This document shows, piece by piece, positions 1-20,600 of a stretch of DNA of 64,000 nucleotides. The position numbers were made by a program, and so were the translations under genes. Within the stretch, counting starts at the first letter, position 1. Every line of letters begins with the position of its first letter. The stretch is from positions 4,939,001-5,003,000 of the forward strand of contig WARS01000010.1 of assembly GCA_008933995.1 (NCBI GenBank), read 5' to 3'. The notes below the pieces were generated by a model. It saw only the letters and a program-made list of their open reading frames with translations, ran no database searches and had not been told where the DNA came from. The stretch is from Datnioides undecimradiatus (Eukaryota; Chordata; Actinopteri; Lobotiformes; Datnioididae).

Positions 1-2965
1 GGTGCATTTTGCATGGCTGGCTCGCTTCATTCATACTGAAAACAAGCCAGAATCTCCATATCAAAACACTGGACACTATGTAAGAAGAGGCGTATTTAAG
101 GTCATTGTGGTGCAAATATTGAGGCAGGAAATTGCAGGTGTGTTCAAACCTGGGAGTGGAGACAAATACACCCAGCGCTCTCTGTCACACACACAGTCCA
201 GCGTGCACACAGTAAAGCCAGTGATACTTTATTGCATAAAAACAACATCTCACTGATCTACCTCCACATTTTGTAGGAAACACCTAGGCCCTCGCTCCGC
301 CAGAGACAACACAAGGTAAGATCCATACTCTTATTTTGGGGACATATTTTACTGCATCATTTTCAGTTTAGTGAGCACATCTCGATCATTTCCTTCTGTC
401 TGAATCACTGCAGTTTGCAAAGCATCTTCGTTAGTGTATTTTATAGAAAAGGATTCTTTAAAACAGACTTTACATAGGCTTTTAAACCTACATCATTTCA
501 TGGTAGATGGAGATGAGCCCATCATGACATACTTAGATCACTGACAAAGCTCATTGTGTGTGCCAGTTCAATGGACACCGCAGGTTAATTGAAGTGGAAC
601 CCGTCTTTCCTGTCGCAGTAATGGAGGCAATGTTGGTATTCAATTAATCTTTTCAGAAATTGTTTGTTGAGGGTTTTCATGCGTTTCGAGGGAGAAGATC
701 GGGTTGCAGAGTGCATCTGTTGTTTTTCCACTCATAACGGTGTCAAACTAGAAAGTCTGGCAATGAACAACATTATTATTAAATACAAATAATCAATCAA
801 TGCAAAGTAGAAGTGAGAAGAGAATGACCCATTTTAATGTCATTATGTTCATGTTGAACATAAATATGATCTTTTAATATGTCGTCCCAGAGGTAGCTTG
901 AAACATTTGAACACATATAATGACCAAACACTGCTAAACAAACAGGACAGGACACATAACACCATTTTACATAATATAATACATAAAATAATAATATATA
1001 GCATTGCAATACCTGATATGTGCCAGCAATATGTGTATTAAACAATTTGAAAGCAAGGATAAAAAATCAAGAATGTACCATTTCCTCCTTCACATTAAAA
1101 TTCATTAGAAGCTAAACACACGCTTGTTCAGCTTGGTACACTCAGGATTTTAGCTGCTGAGCCACACCTCATTAGTTTTTCAACTAATTCAATTAGAATT
1201 AGTTGAATTAGTTGTCTGTCTTCTATGACACTTCTGTAGTTGGCTTATGTTACACCATGTTAGCTACTAATAGAGCTGCAATTCTGTATGTATTTTATAT
1301 ATACATTGTGAAATAACTTGAGTATGACTCAGTGTTTGTTTCTCAGTACACCTCAGACTCACACACACACCAAATGAAGAAAGATCATTTTATTTGAATC
1401 TCAACTCTTTTTTTCTGTTTGCTCAGCATGTGTCACCGCTTTATCTGATTGCCTGCATACCAAAGCCTTGATAATATTAATGAAAGGTGTGGCTAACATC
1501 CTGGTAGAGTATTGGTGATCTATCTCACCTCACCTTACACCACCCACTCCATCAATCACTGCCCTGCATGCCATTTTATTCTTACCTGGAGGAGAGATTA
1601 AACTTGTAAAGAGCAGTATATGAATGCACTATTAATTACATCCGGCTTATTTCTCTGGAGAGTAATTGCAACCACAGATCCTCCAGCTATTTGACAATGA
1701 TACCATGTATCCATCGATCTTGTATTTGCATTCACAATATGTTGCCAGCAGTGTAACATCCCACAGAACCTGTTTCCATATGGCGTATCACCACTAAGCT
1801 TATATTCTTGGCTCAGCTGGCGATACAGTGTGTTTGCTTATCAGTGCTGTTGTTTCTGATATCTGAGTCAAGAGGCAGTTTAAGCACCGCTGATTGCAGA
1901 ACTCGTATGTTGCTATGGCGCCAAGCTGACACTCATTAGGAGGATTAGAGGTGTTTCGCTGTCAGAGATCCAATCTTTTGAAATGGTTCACTTGTCATGT
2001 TCGAGACATCTGTTTCCAGTGAAAAGATAGGGAAGCTGAAAGGATGAGCAATGAGGGGGCTTCAAAAATGCAATGTGTCTCTGCTGAAGTACTTTGGAGG
2101 AGTTACAATTGAATGTGTGTTTTCTAATGTGCTATTTAAGGTTTTAATACAAGCTTATGAGTGTTGGGCCATGACTATAAGGAATAACATCTTCAGCTCT
2201 GTGGTTCTCATAAGCTCCACTGAGTGTTTTAGTGTTTTACCTCAAACGTGAAAGGCTAAAATGGATAAATGGCAAAGCGACCTCTGGGGTGCTGGGCCCC
2301 CGCTGCATCCAGCTGGTGGCATTTTATTTTTTTTAGCTCTCTCCTCCCTCAAACAGCCTGAGTCGGCCACCAGTGGAACATTTAGGATTTAAAGAGTCAG
2401 ATATCTTCTGCAGGACACGGGGGAGACCCAAAACAGAGCTAAAAAACAAAGCAAACATTCAACTGAAACAAGAGTGCAGATGAGTGCTGAAGAATGAAGA
2501 AAATGTTTGCTACAGTTATAATATGTGTTTGTTGTGTTCACAGCCTGTTTCGGCTTCCTTGTTTTAGTAAAAAAAGAAAAAAATATATCTTATGTTGAAA
2601 TTAAAGTGACAAATGTGTCTTGTATTTAAAGTCTTACTAAATGAATACTCTAAAAGTATTATAAAATTTGCTCAAAGCATCAGAAATATGACATATGACA
2701 ATGTGCATATTATTGCTCTTTATATTATTTGATTATTATTTTAAAATAGCCTTTAAATATTATCCTGTTGCAGAATCACTAACATGTTAAATATATATTC
2801 TTTTTCCTAACTAAACCTCACACAGCCCATGCCTTAAATGTATTAGATTAATTAGATACCTGTGCACTAAACTTCTTTTGCATAAACAATGTTCAGTTCA
2901 GGTTTAAACCAATGGCAGTTCTCACCGTTTCTTGTCTGAGATGTGTTTTTGATTCAGTTCAGCAG
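1..2965. other. Upstream region / putative first intron of vill, no confident coding gene
   Basis: Short open frames here show no recognisable protein family and no consistent splice structure. The stretch is AT-rich and contains one possible non-coding exon (277-315) and a small palindrome near 1181-1205, both listed separately. Most of the segment is probably the first intron and promoter region of the villin-family gene that begins coding at 2967. No RNA gene or intact transposon was recognised. Confidence 0.5.
277..315 (+). other. Possible 5' untranslated exon of vill
   Basis: The segment follows an acceptor-like tttgtag and ends at a strong donor (acaag/gtaaga). It carries no ATG, as expected of a leader exon. 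An exon joined to the acceptor at 2962 or 2965, just before the vill start codon, would fit the non-coding first exons known for villin-family genes. This is an inference from splice signals only. The polypyrimidine tract is weak and there is no transcript evidence. Confidence 0.25.
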
Positions 2966-2966
2966 A

Positions 2967-10274
<7,308 letters not shown>

Positions 10275-10488
10275 GAAACATCGCTGTTGGATAACGCAGA
10301 ACAACTGTCAAACCTGTCTCGCTGTAATAAGGAGAAACTTCTTTGCAAAGCAACATTTCATATGTTGTTGAGAAACACAGGATTGGCAGAGGCCAAGATC
10401 ATTCCATTTTCTGACAATATTTTCAACCATCCACAAAGTTATAGTGATTAAACATGTTATTAATTAGCTTATTCATGTGATTCTGATA

Positions 10489-10494
10489 AATAAA
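10489..10494 (+). terminator. Polyadenylation signal AATAAA, vill (proximal)
   Basis: A canonical hexamer 215 nt after the vill stop codon. A second one lies at 10652-10657. Which is used cannot be told from sequence. Confidence 0.5.
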
Positions 10495-10651
10495 ATGTAA
10501 TTTCAGGGACACAACTTACACTCTAAGATTATTTTCGATTGTTATCCTTAATATTTATCCATATTTTTTATCTATATTAAGTTTCATGCTGATGATCAAG
10601 TTTTGCATGATATTGTTATTTTTCCCTTTTCTGAATCACTTTATTATTATG

Positions 10652-10657
10652 AATAAA
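10652..10657 (+). terminator. Polyadenylation signal AATAAA, vill (distal)
   Basis: A canonical hexamer followed within about 30 nt by a short GT-containing stretch. It faces the minus-strand plcd1 signal at 10691-10696 from 33 nt away. Confidence 0.45.
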
Positions 10658-10690
10658 CACACAAAGCCTTCAATCGGGGACTCTGCTGGG

Positions 10691-10696
10691 TTTATT
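10691..10696 (-). terminator. Polyadenylation signal AATAAA, plcd1
   Basis: TTTATT on the plus strand reads AATAAA on the minus strand, about 950 nt downstream of the plcd1 stop codon. I saw no equally good minus-strand hexamer between it and the stop. Confidence 0.45.
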
Positions 10697-11646
10697 TGAG
10701 AGCTAGTGCAAATTATAAGTGACACTGAAAGCGACGACATGAGTCATGAGTTTGTCATGGAAAAACTGCTTTTGTAAATCAGGAAAATAAAGTATGATTT
10801 AAAATATCAGGATGTGACATGTAATACTTGGTAAAGTGAATTATGGTTCAATATGTTTAGAACAGATTCATACATGATACAGTTAATTTACTGATATGCT
10901 CATCATATCAATAGTCAAAAGGATGTTATAAAGAGCTTTAAAGTCTGTTAAAAGAAAAAAACATTGACAAACATTACGCAGAACTCAGAATAAATGGAAA
11001 CCCACTGAAACACATACACACAGACACACAGGTGGCTCTGTTGCCTTAGGCTGCCACACCGTTGCTAAAGACTCCAGTGACATCATTACGGCATTAAAAG
11101 TTATAAAACATCAATCAAAGCTTGTTCTAATCCAAAGACTCATAAAACTCTAAAGCAGTTGAGTGCTTGTTGTGTTGCTTAATGAATACAATGTTTTCAT
11201 GAACTTTGGCATGATTTGTTTGACCCTGACAGGAGGAAGAGATCTAGAAAAAATAAAAATACGTTTCAGACACAGCCAATATATCTTCAGCTGGACTACA
11301 CATCTAAGTACTGTTCCTCTCCCCGCTATGGCACATGCAGTTAAATGACTTTCTTTAAATTACGTCTAACACTGCTCTTTCATTCACATTTTCATTCACC
11401 CTTGCTTTGCTACCATACAGGGGCTCTCCACCACACTTGTTTTTTAAAAAGCTAAAATTAAACAATGACAGGAACGTGTTACACAGACAGTGGAGAGACA
11501 GCTGCAACGAGGGCGATGATTTTTTTCCATTAAAACTCTTTTGAAATATCCAATCAGAGTTACATTATTTAGCTTTAAAACAGGACAACTTCCTTTAGAG
11601 TTTTTTTAAATGATGCTGGTGACATGAAGGATATCCAAGCACAAGT

Positions 11647-14600
11647 CTACTGAGCGTTGATGAGCATGAGATGCACAAACAGTCTGGCTGAGCTGATGAC
11701 GTCGCCTCTCTTTGTGAGCAGTGGGACGTGGCGATATCCTGGGTGAAAGCAAGTAAGTTTTAACTTTGTCAGCAAAATCTCTAATCTATTTCAAAAGACT
11801 AAACAGCAACAGTAGGAACACAAAAACCGTCTTAAGACTAACAAAGTTGTCAGCAACTCATATCACATGAAAATTCACAACTGTACTTTAGAAAGGGGAC
11901 TAAACTGCAGGACACACTATGATCCTGAAATCTGCTGATCAATGTATTTTTAAGATTATGATTAAGTTTTAAGCTTGTGAGGTAAAAGCCAGAGAGACAG
12001 TTATGCTTGATATGTTATATGTTATGAAAAGCTGATGATTCTTTGTGCCCTCACTTGTATTATCTAATATCTGACCAAACAGATATTACTGTCGTTTCCT
12101 CAGTCCGCTCTTCGATTAACACCATGAAACTTTGAAACAACACATTTGTGCTAACATCAGAGTTTGAGAAATTGTTTCATGTGGCTTCCAGTTCAGTGTT
12201 TCATGCTGTTTAAACTGGACTTTCTTACCATTCTGTACACTGGTGAGTGGTAGACAGTACTGCCCAACGAGGTCATTCTGGGATGTCAAGTCATGGTCCT
12301 CCACCACAAATCGCACCATGACCAGCTCTGGGACGAGGATGTCAAACTGGAATCTCTCATTCCACATTGGGTTGAACCCTGCAGGGATGAATTATTGATC
12401 AGTTGGTGCAACTTACCAATACATTATTGTATAATACTTTTACTTTTTGGAACAAGTGTGTTATGTTTGTTTTGAGAAAAACTAAAAATGAATGAATGAT
12501 GAACTCTTCCTGCTGTTCCTGAACGCACTGAGGCACGATGACATCAGGTTACAAACTGTGAGTGACTCAGCTGCATGTTCTACTTGCTGGATTTTTCATG
12601 ATTGTCTTGATTTGGTCATCTTCTTGATTTTTGTTTTTCTACAATGGGTAATAATACTAGGAAGCTGAATTGTGTTTTTTTTTATTTTTTTGATCAGGAG
12701 TCACAGAGCAGGGCGCTGTGTTTTGGACATGCATGAAACAAGCTGCAACACATCTTGTGGAATCACAAACAATCTCTGTAGAATGGCTGCAATAAGCTTT
12801 GGTGGCTGCAGCACAGCCAGTGGAATCAAGCTATAATGTGCATGCAGCAGGTGTGGGCAATACGTTTGTGTGTCAGTTTACTGTGTCTCTTCTCATGGTC
12901 ATTACTGGGACCTGAGTTGTTAGTGTTTTTGTGACCACTTGCATGGTGTGAGTTTGCTCATTGTCAGCATGGGTCTTAAACCTGAGCAAAAAGCCAACAT
13001 CAACATGTCAAATTTTATAGGGTGTAACCTTTTGATCACACCTCAACAGTTCAGTGTGTTTCCACGTGTGTTATTCTCACCATTGTTTTCAATATAGCGT
13101 GTCTCTTTGCTGGCGTTGTCTGCAGGGACACCGTAGATCTCCACTCTCACCAGAGGGTCAACAATGGATTTGTGTTTGTCCTTGTTGAGTTTAGGTAACT
13201 GCTGTGCTGAGATCACCTTTTGTACAAAACGCAAAGACATAAAAATATGATATATACAATACAAAAATGTGAAAATAAACACGTCTTTATCAAAAGTCAC
13301 AAGGTTTTTTCTTTGCAAATATTTTATGAGAATTCAAAATGTTTGATAGGCCAAACATGAAGCTTGTAGATGTAAATAGAAGTTTGTTTAAAAGAAAACT
13401 CCACTGGGCACCTTTAAATTTGAGGTGGTCTAAATTTGAGGTCTTAAAGGTTTAACCTCAAATTAATCTCACCATGACATAAAAGGTCTTTTTCTTTAGC
13501 CAGGGTCCTTGGGTTAGTCTGTTGGGATCAAACTGAGATGACAGGTTTCTCTGAAATTCTGGTTTCAGGATGTAGCCGCAAAAGCCATTAGGCCGAAACC
13601 GACCCTGGTTTAGGTGCATCTCCTTAGAGGGCGTCTGGAAGTTCAACGCCACTATTAACAAATCAGACACGGGAGAAAAACAATTACTCTTATATAACAA
13701 TAATACTTTTCATATAGAAATGGCTGCATTTCTGTGTGTTGAATGGGAGTGTACCTATCTGGCAGCCAACGTTCCACATGGGCACTGGGTTGTAGTTGGA
13801 GGAGTCAGTTCTGGAGCCCGCTGGGTAGATTCGACTGAGTTTGTCCATGTTGTGGTGGATGTAAGCAGTGCCTGTGAGAACACAATAAAACACCACTGTT
13901 TTAACACATTTTAACACAATTTCCATATTTCCATTGCTACTAAGGTTAGTTAGATGTGGTGTTAACCTGAAGTGTCAGCCAGGCTGAAAGCTTTACTCTC
14001 CTTGAAGGATGACATCTCATAGAAGGCTTGGTTGTCCTTGGAGTGTTCAAACCCGTTAAAATGGACACTCTTGCAGTAGATGACCATGTCTGAGAGCTCT
14101 TTGGCAAGTTTGATTTTTGATTTCTGAAAGGAGACAAGATAGTGGATACGTTTTGTTCTACTAATTCAAAGCTCATATTTTAAGAACATACATATTTAAG
14201 TCAATATAAAATGAGTTCTAAGCACTTGTTACAGACCTTTGCTTTGGCTTTGTGGCCATTCTCCTTACAATCTGCCGCTTCGTCCTCCTCAGAAACAGTG
14301 TCCACGTCAATGGTATGGTTGTTGTTGTTGTAGACAGCATCCAGTTTGTTCAGTCGCTTTCCCTTGATGAGAAACTTGCCCTTCAGCTCCTGCGCAGGCA
14401 AATTAATTTATAAACATAAAACCCCAGATACTGAACATAATAATAGCAAAAAGCAGGTGTTATTGTCCGCTGCTAGTCACACCCTCTTAACAGCAGAAAG
14501 GATAATTTTGTGTAATAATAACAAAAATGACTTGTTCAGGAAAAGAGGAAGAACAAAAAAAGAGAGCACATAAATAAATGCAATTGGTTTTTAGAAAGCT

Positions 14601-17600
14601 TGGAGCTCATGCCTGGTTGAGACACTAAACTGAGCAGATAACTTATTATCTCTTGACTCCAAAATAAAGACTTTTCATTTCGGCTGATATCTAACAGCTC
14701 TTCAGTGTAACATCACTGCCAGACACCGCTGAGGAAACACGTTAGAGCAATTTATATTTCATGTGTTAAATCAGAGTTCTGGTTTGTGAAACATGATGTT
14801 GAATTAATCAGAAAAACTGAATGAAAGGTGAAAAGTCCGTTTTTAAGGTAATTTCAGTTCATTTTGAATATGCAGTAGCCTGCTGTTCCTTTTTCTTGCA
14901 GCCAGTATTTAGGTTCAGCATGCTTCCTTATTCTCTGATGACACATTGTGATCATTTTATGATTTAGTACAGTAATTATATACAAATTGGTCCTTTCATA
15001 TAGATGTGTGCATTCTTTAGTGTGGAAGCACTAAAATCTGTTCACATACAAATTAAATTCCTGCAATCTGGCCGATCAAACAAGGTGTTCTCTCACTCAC
15101 TGCCAAGCCTCACAGGCAGTTAATAACAGGCAAAATAAGATTATTAGTTAATAAACAACTGCTCTCTAAGTGCTCACTAAGAAAAGGTAATAAAATGCAG
15201 AACTCTTGTGTACAAACATTATCACTACGTGGAGGAGGGGCTGTTGCTGATTATGAGGTTGTGGTTAATTTGGTGCGCAGATAATGAGGGTGGGTGTTAC
15301 TTTAATCTCATTAGCTTCCCGTCCCAGACAAATCTAATTGTCCAGTTAAAGTAAACAGGAAAGTGAAAAATCTGGCAGAGTAGTTTAACTTGGTGTGATC
15401 TTCCTTTGGTGTTTATTTGAGAGGGTATTTACTGCAAGAGTCCAGAGACCGTGAATGCTAACAAATATGAATCAGGGAGCATAGATTATTTGCCACACAC
15501 CTCAGGTGAGGGGAAGGTGGTGGGCATAGTGTTGCCCAAAGGCTTTGTGAGCAAAGCATCACCGAGGATAGAGATCAGGTAATGCGCCATGAGCTTCTGC
15601 TGGTCTATAGTGCAGTGGTTCTCCAAGGACAGGATCACTGGGTACTCAGATGTCTGCGAAAATAAAGGAAACATCTCTAGCATTGTATGACAATAACATG
15701 AATGTAAATTAAAGCTATAATGTGGGACTTTTACATATAAATGACATTTTGTTACATTCCAGCCAAAACAGTTCCCACAATGCATTTAAAGTCTGTCACC
15801 ATTTGAATCTCTCTGTATTTTATAGTGCACTGAGTTTTTAAGTCTGGCATCTAATGTGACGTTCCTGTAGTGGAGCACAGGAAGAGATGCGTTTTGTGTC
15901 AACCAATTATGATCTGATATAATGATATAATATTATGAGCTGAAGAGCATGGAGGAACCTGTGGTGTCATAAAAACACCTGCAATGTTTGTGTAAACACT
16001 CTCACTGCCAGGAGGGGGACATGAGGGGCCCACTATGTAGCTTAAATTAAGTATATATAAAATATAAAACAGAGAAGGCAGCACAATACTATAAAGAAAA
16101 AAGAAATATCACACATACTTTGAAGGCATATTCCTTGATAGCTTTGATGACATCTCTGAAGAGCACTTTGGAAGTGAGTGTGTGGCCGTGGTAAATAACT
16201 GGCTCACCATTAGCCCCATCCCAACAGTCTAGCTCCACACAGCGACAGCTCTTCATGAGCGCTCTGCAAGTTAAGAAAACCTTCATGAACACCTGCACAC
16301 AAATTCCTGCAAAAGTGTTTCTAGGAACTTTACTTCCAGAGCAAAGAAACTATTGTCTGTCCTGTTTCATGCCAACCTAAATAAAGACTTGAGCTGCTCT
16401 TAATGTAGTTCCAGGAACTGTTGGGGCAGGCAAACACAATTACAACGACTTGTGTGCGTCATACAATGCAGACTGACTTGTTTTGCTGCTAATACCAATG
16501 CAAATATGTACTGATAAAATAGCATAAAAAGAAAAACCAACATGTTGTATTCATTGTTATTCATTCAATCATTATACAAACATGCACCAAAGACCATTTT
16601 GTGTGTATATTTGGCAAGTCTTTAAAAAAAAAACTAATACTATACTCTACTACTACTACTATTATACTATGGAAAGGCAAACAGGATTTCGTTATTTAGC
16701 TCCAGGGACTTTCTGGCTGAAAGGATGATCTCCATGTCAAACATAAGCACAACAGCAAATCTCTTCAAAGTCTTTGTTTTTTATGAAAAAATAATACAAT
16801 GACGTTAATAATATAATCAGCATGGTGAGGTAAAGTCTTTTAAGGAAATCTAACCCAGTACAGTACAATATGTTGGTAAAAGTATTTACTTTATGTAGGC
16901 CTCTGTGCTGCTGTGTCCTTTGAGTTGGTCCTCCATTAGGTACGTGTTGTGTGAGGAGGAGATGTAGTAATGGTTGAGGGGCTGGTGCATGTCCTGGTAC
17001 ATGTGTTTGTGAGCTGGGTTAAAAATGGAGCCTTCGTCCTGGTGCAGGTACATCAGGAAGCCGTCTTTGGTCATGCATTTCTTCTGCTTTGCTGGTAGAC
17101 AGAGACAATGAATATGACACAATGTGTGGAAATTGAGTTTCAGAACAAACTCAAACCAATAATGAGCGCAATACTCTTTGTACTGTGTAGTATTTATAAA
17201 ACTCCAAAACACCAGTGTTTCTGCTTTCCCTACCTGTCCCATCCACCTCATATTTTTCAATTAGTTTGAGCGCATCCTCCATGGTCACTTGCTCCCTTTG
17301 CTCATTCAGCAGGAAGTTCAGCAGGTCCCTGGTGCTCATCTGACCCTCTGTTTCAGCATACTTCCCGTAAATCACTTCTATCTCTTCCCGGTGTGTCAGG
17401 AGGTCATAGAACTGCTTGATCTCTGAGCCCTCCAAAGTGCCTGAATTGGACGTGTCACATTTCTATACATCATGAGACATGACGAAACAATCATTCAACA
17501 AGATGTACTAGATTTGTCCATTGATCTAAAAATGGAGTCATGGTGCAATCATAGGCTCATAATCAATTTTCTGAGAGACTCACCTTGAAAATTTCCTCGG

Positions 17601-20600
17601 CATAACTGTCGCCCACTTCAACGTTGATCTGCCGCAGGAAGTACTTCAGCTCCTTCAGGTTCATCTGGTTGTCCTCATTCTTGTCTGCTTTCCTCATGCA
17701 ATTGATCAGCCAGCTGACATTCAGATGTAAGGATTTGGTTTACATTTATTGTATCAAAGTGCTAACTCAACTAAAACACTGTTTCAGATTTTGCAACATA
17801 TTTGAACTAAGAAAGAACAAAAGCTGGGACTGGGACAAAAAGAACTTAGTGACGTTTCCTCTCAAGAGCTCAACAGAGAAAAGCATTTGAGAAATATGCA
17901 AACACGTTTCCCATTTATAGACTTTGTCAAGGATACTGCTCACTCTGCTGCTGGCAGCTGAGGTTCTGCATATTGCTAATGATCTTCTCCATGCTGTTAA
18001 CCCAACGGTTTGCCTCCACTCCATTGGCTGCCATCAGGTCAAGATTTTTCTTGCGGCCCTTGAAGATGATGGAGAAGCACTGCTCTTCAACATTGGGCTC
18101 GGTGTGTTTATTGAGCCCCTCAGACTGACGGCCCTTGCGCACTGAATCAATATCATCGATGGAGACTGATTGGAGACATGAAGGGGTTTGTTAGAAATTC
18201 TGGTCCTTAAGCACTATCAAGAGTTCATTTTGTAAAAGTTGAGTTTGTGAACTGGAATGTCATCAGAGAAGCTTGGACAAGTCTAAACATTACTTCAACA
18301 AGCTATAAGTGCAAGACAATTTTCAGACCATTTAAACATCGACATAGACAGAGTTTGACATGCATGACATACATCCCCTCAGGATGATGAAGGAATTTCA
18401 TAGGAGTTAAGCTTCATAAACTAATTAGGCAGTGGTAAAGACTCCTGCTCTGGATTACAAATCAAATCAAATCAAGTTCTTCTTGGCCAAGAATAATATA
18501 GATTTTACATTGTACAATATATATTTATTAATTAATGATATTACATTACAGTAAAATATTGACAATAAAACATGATTATACTTCCACTTTTGAGGGACAG
18601 TAATAAGCAATTGTAATTTAGAGCAGTCCAAATTAGATCGTTTTCCTGTTGTTCACCCTTTAATAAGAAGAGCTGCATACTTCAATCTTTGAAATTTGAC
18701 TTTAAAATTTGTTTTTACTTAAATATTTTGTCTTTCAGACCGTTTTCAGACCCATATTTAGTCACTTCAATGAAGAAGCTTCCTGGTGGTCACATTTGGA
18801 CACTTGAAACAAAATTTGATAATCCTTCCCTAGACAAGTCATTATCTTGGGGCTGCAGACTTTTTGTCCTGTCCAACAACACAATTTTTCAAGCTTATCT
18901 ACAGGAAAACTTTTGTTTCTGTATGGCAGCTCACTTCTGTGGCCTTCACCCACACGGCACAAGACAACAGATAAAAACCTAAAGGCAAAAGGACACTTAT
19001 AATTTGGAGGGTGATGCACCACTAGTATTTCTGTGTTTGATGATCCCCAAGAAGTTTATGTTAAAGCAGTATAATCTGCTGGTTTTGAGCTATAACAACA
19101 TACAAGTTTGTGTGGCTACAGTGGATAAAACATTTTCAAATTCCACATCCAAGGAAGATCCTGAACAGATCTGTTGTGCGGTGAGATGTGAACATGTCCA
19201 GCAGAAGTTTTTCTTGTTAAATATACAACAAACAGTGGGTTGATCCTGAATGTAACTACCCAAAACCTGATCCAAGCAATCTCGCTTAAACAGTTTAAGT
19301 CCCTCTGAGACTGTCTAAGAGACATTTATCTGCAGAACAACCCAAACACATTCCACTGAGATTTGATTACTGCACTCAACAACGGTCTGAAGAAATCTGG
19401 CCTCTGTTTATATCTTTGCCTGTCACACTGGCTCACATGAAACACAGTTATCTATGTTGTATCAGAGACCCACATATATAGTGAGAGTCTCTACACACGC
19501 AGCCTTTTTTTACCCTTACACTGGAGGCCAGCTCTGCTGTCGAGCAGCTTAATGTACAGAAGAGCATGAACGACCACGCATGATGTAACCACGCTAAATG
19601 GCAACAACTGCCCTTCTAACAAAACACCAAAGACCATGGGCTTAGCTAAGAGGCCATATGTTACAGCTGGGTTACAATCGCAGTGTTTCTACCCTTTACA
19701 TCCCAGGGTTGGGGTGTCTAATGAAGAGCAACCATTGTTCCTGTGAGAATCGCAGACTATAAAAGGGCAGGATGAATTTAAAGGTCAAGAGAAAAACACA
19801 GCAGTGAGGGGGCGGCATAGTGAAACCCACCCAGGGTTTGGTGGTGTACTCACTCAGCTGAGTGCTGGGTGAACAAAATACCTTGGAGGCGCTCACCAGA
19901 AGAGAAGTGTTGGTTTAATATGCGTGTGCACATTATCCCCAGGAAAACAGACCTCTGTAGAGGAGTTTAGGATTGTGAATTTGGATCATTTTCAGAGAAT
20001 CCCATCTGGAGAGCCGAACCACAATGTCCAAGTCATGTCATCCGTGTCACGCTGGCATTGCTTAAATACCAGAATGAAATTTGCACAATGAGATTACTGT
20101 GGCGGCACAGAAAAAAAGTTCAGGCTGCTTTTTCTCAAAATTCATCAGTAAAGAGTGTGTTTTCTAGTGAGTGTCAGTTAGCCATGTCAGTATATGAGCA
20201 AACTTCACTTTAAAGGGATAGTAGGTTTTAATGAAGTGAGGTACTTATCAATAGTCAGTTTCTTACCATCTTGTGTTGTATTTATTCTATATGTACATCA
20301 CTTTGGATAAAAGTGTTGAATAATAACCTAAAGTAAATGGAGACTGGTACGCTCCAGTTTGGAGAGGCAGAAGCAAAACTGGTACGAAAGCAGAGCAATG
20401 TACTGCTGTGGACGGGGTAGATTGCAAAATGTATTATAGCCAGCTAAAAAATCAATACCAATGTAAGAGTAGAGTATTTTCACTGCTTTACCTTGACTTC
20501 AGACAGCCTTTCTGATGGATAAATTAAACGATTATATTAGTCTGTGTGCTCTCTCTTCAAATCCATCAGACTCCTTTGACAAAAAGAATAGTTTTGGAGT

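Larger units (their letters stand above)
10275..11646. other. Convergent 3' untranslated regions of vill and plcd1
   Basis: No coding exon lies here. The plus strand has AATAAA at 10489-10494 and 10652-10657, which can end vill. The minus strand has AATAAA (TTTATT on plus) at 10691-10696 and 10640-10645, which can end plcd1. The plcd1 3' UTR would then be roughly 950 nt long. The rest is AT-rich with no recognised repeat. Confidence 0.6.

Noticed and set aside
17441..17442. An acceptor (attcag) inside plcd1 exon 5 that would start the exon at 17440
   Set aside because: The sequence upstream continues the EF-hand loop in frame ([12 protein letters not shown]) to a better acceptor before 17462, and only that choice closes the phase with the preceding exon.
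18009..18142. Donor gtgagc after the QQQ codons as the end of plcd1 exon 3
   Set aside because: It would give a frame that meets a stop in the next exon. The gtatcc donor at 17936 gives HWLINC, matching the conserved HWI of PLC-delta.
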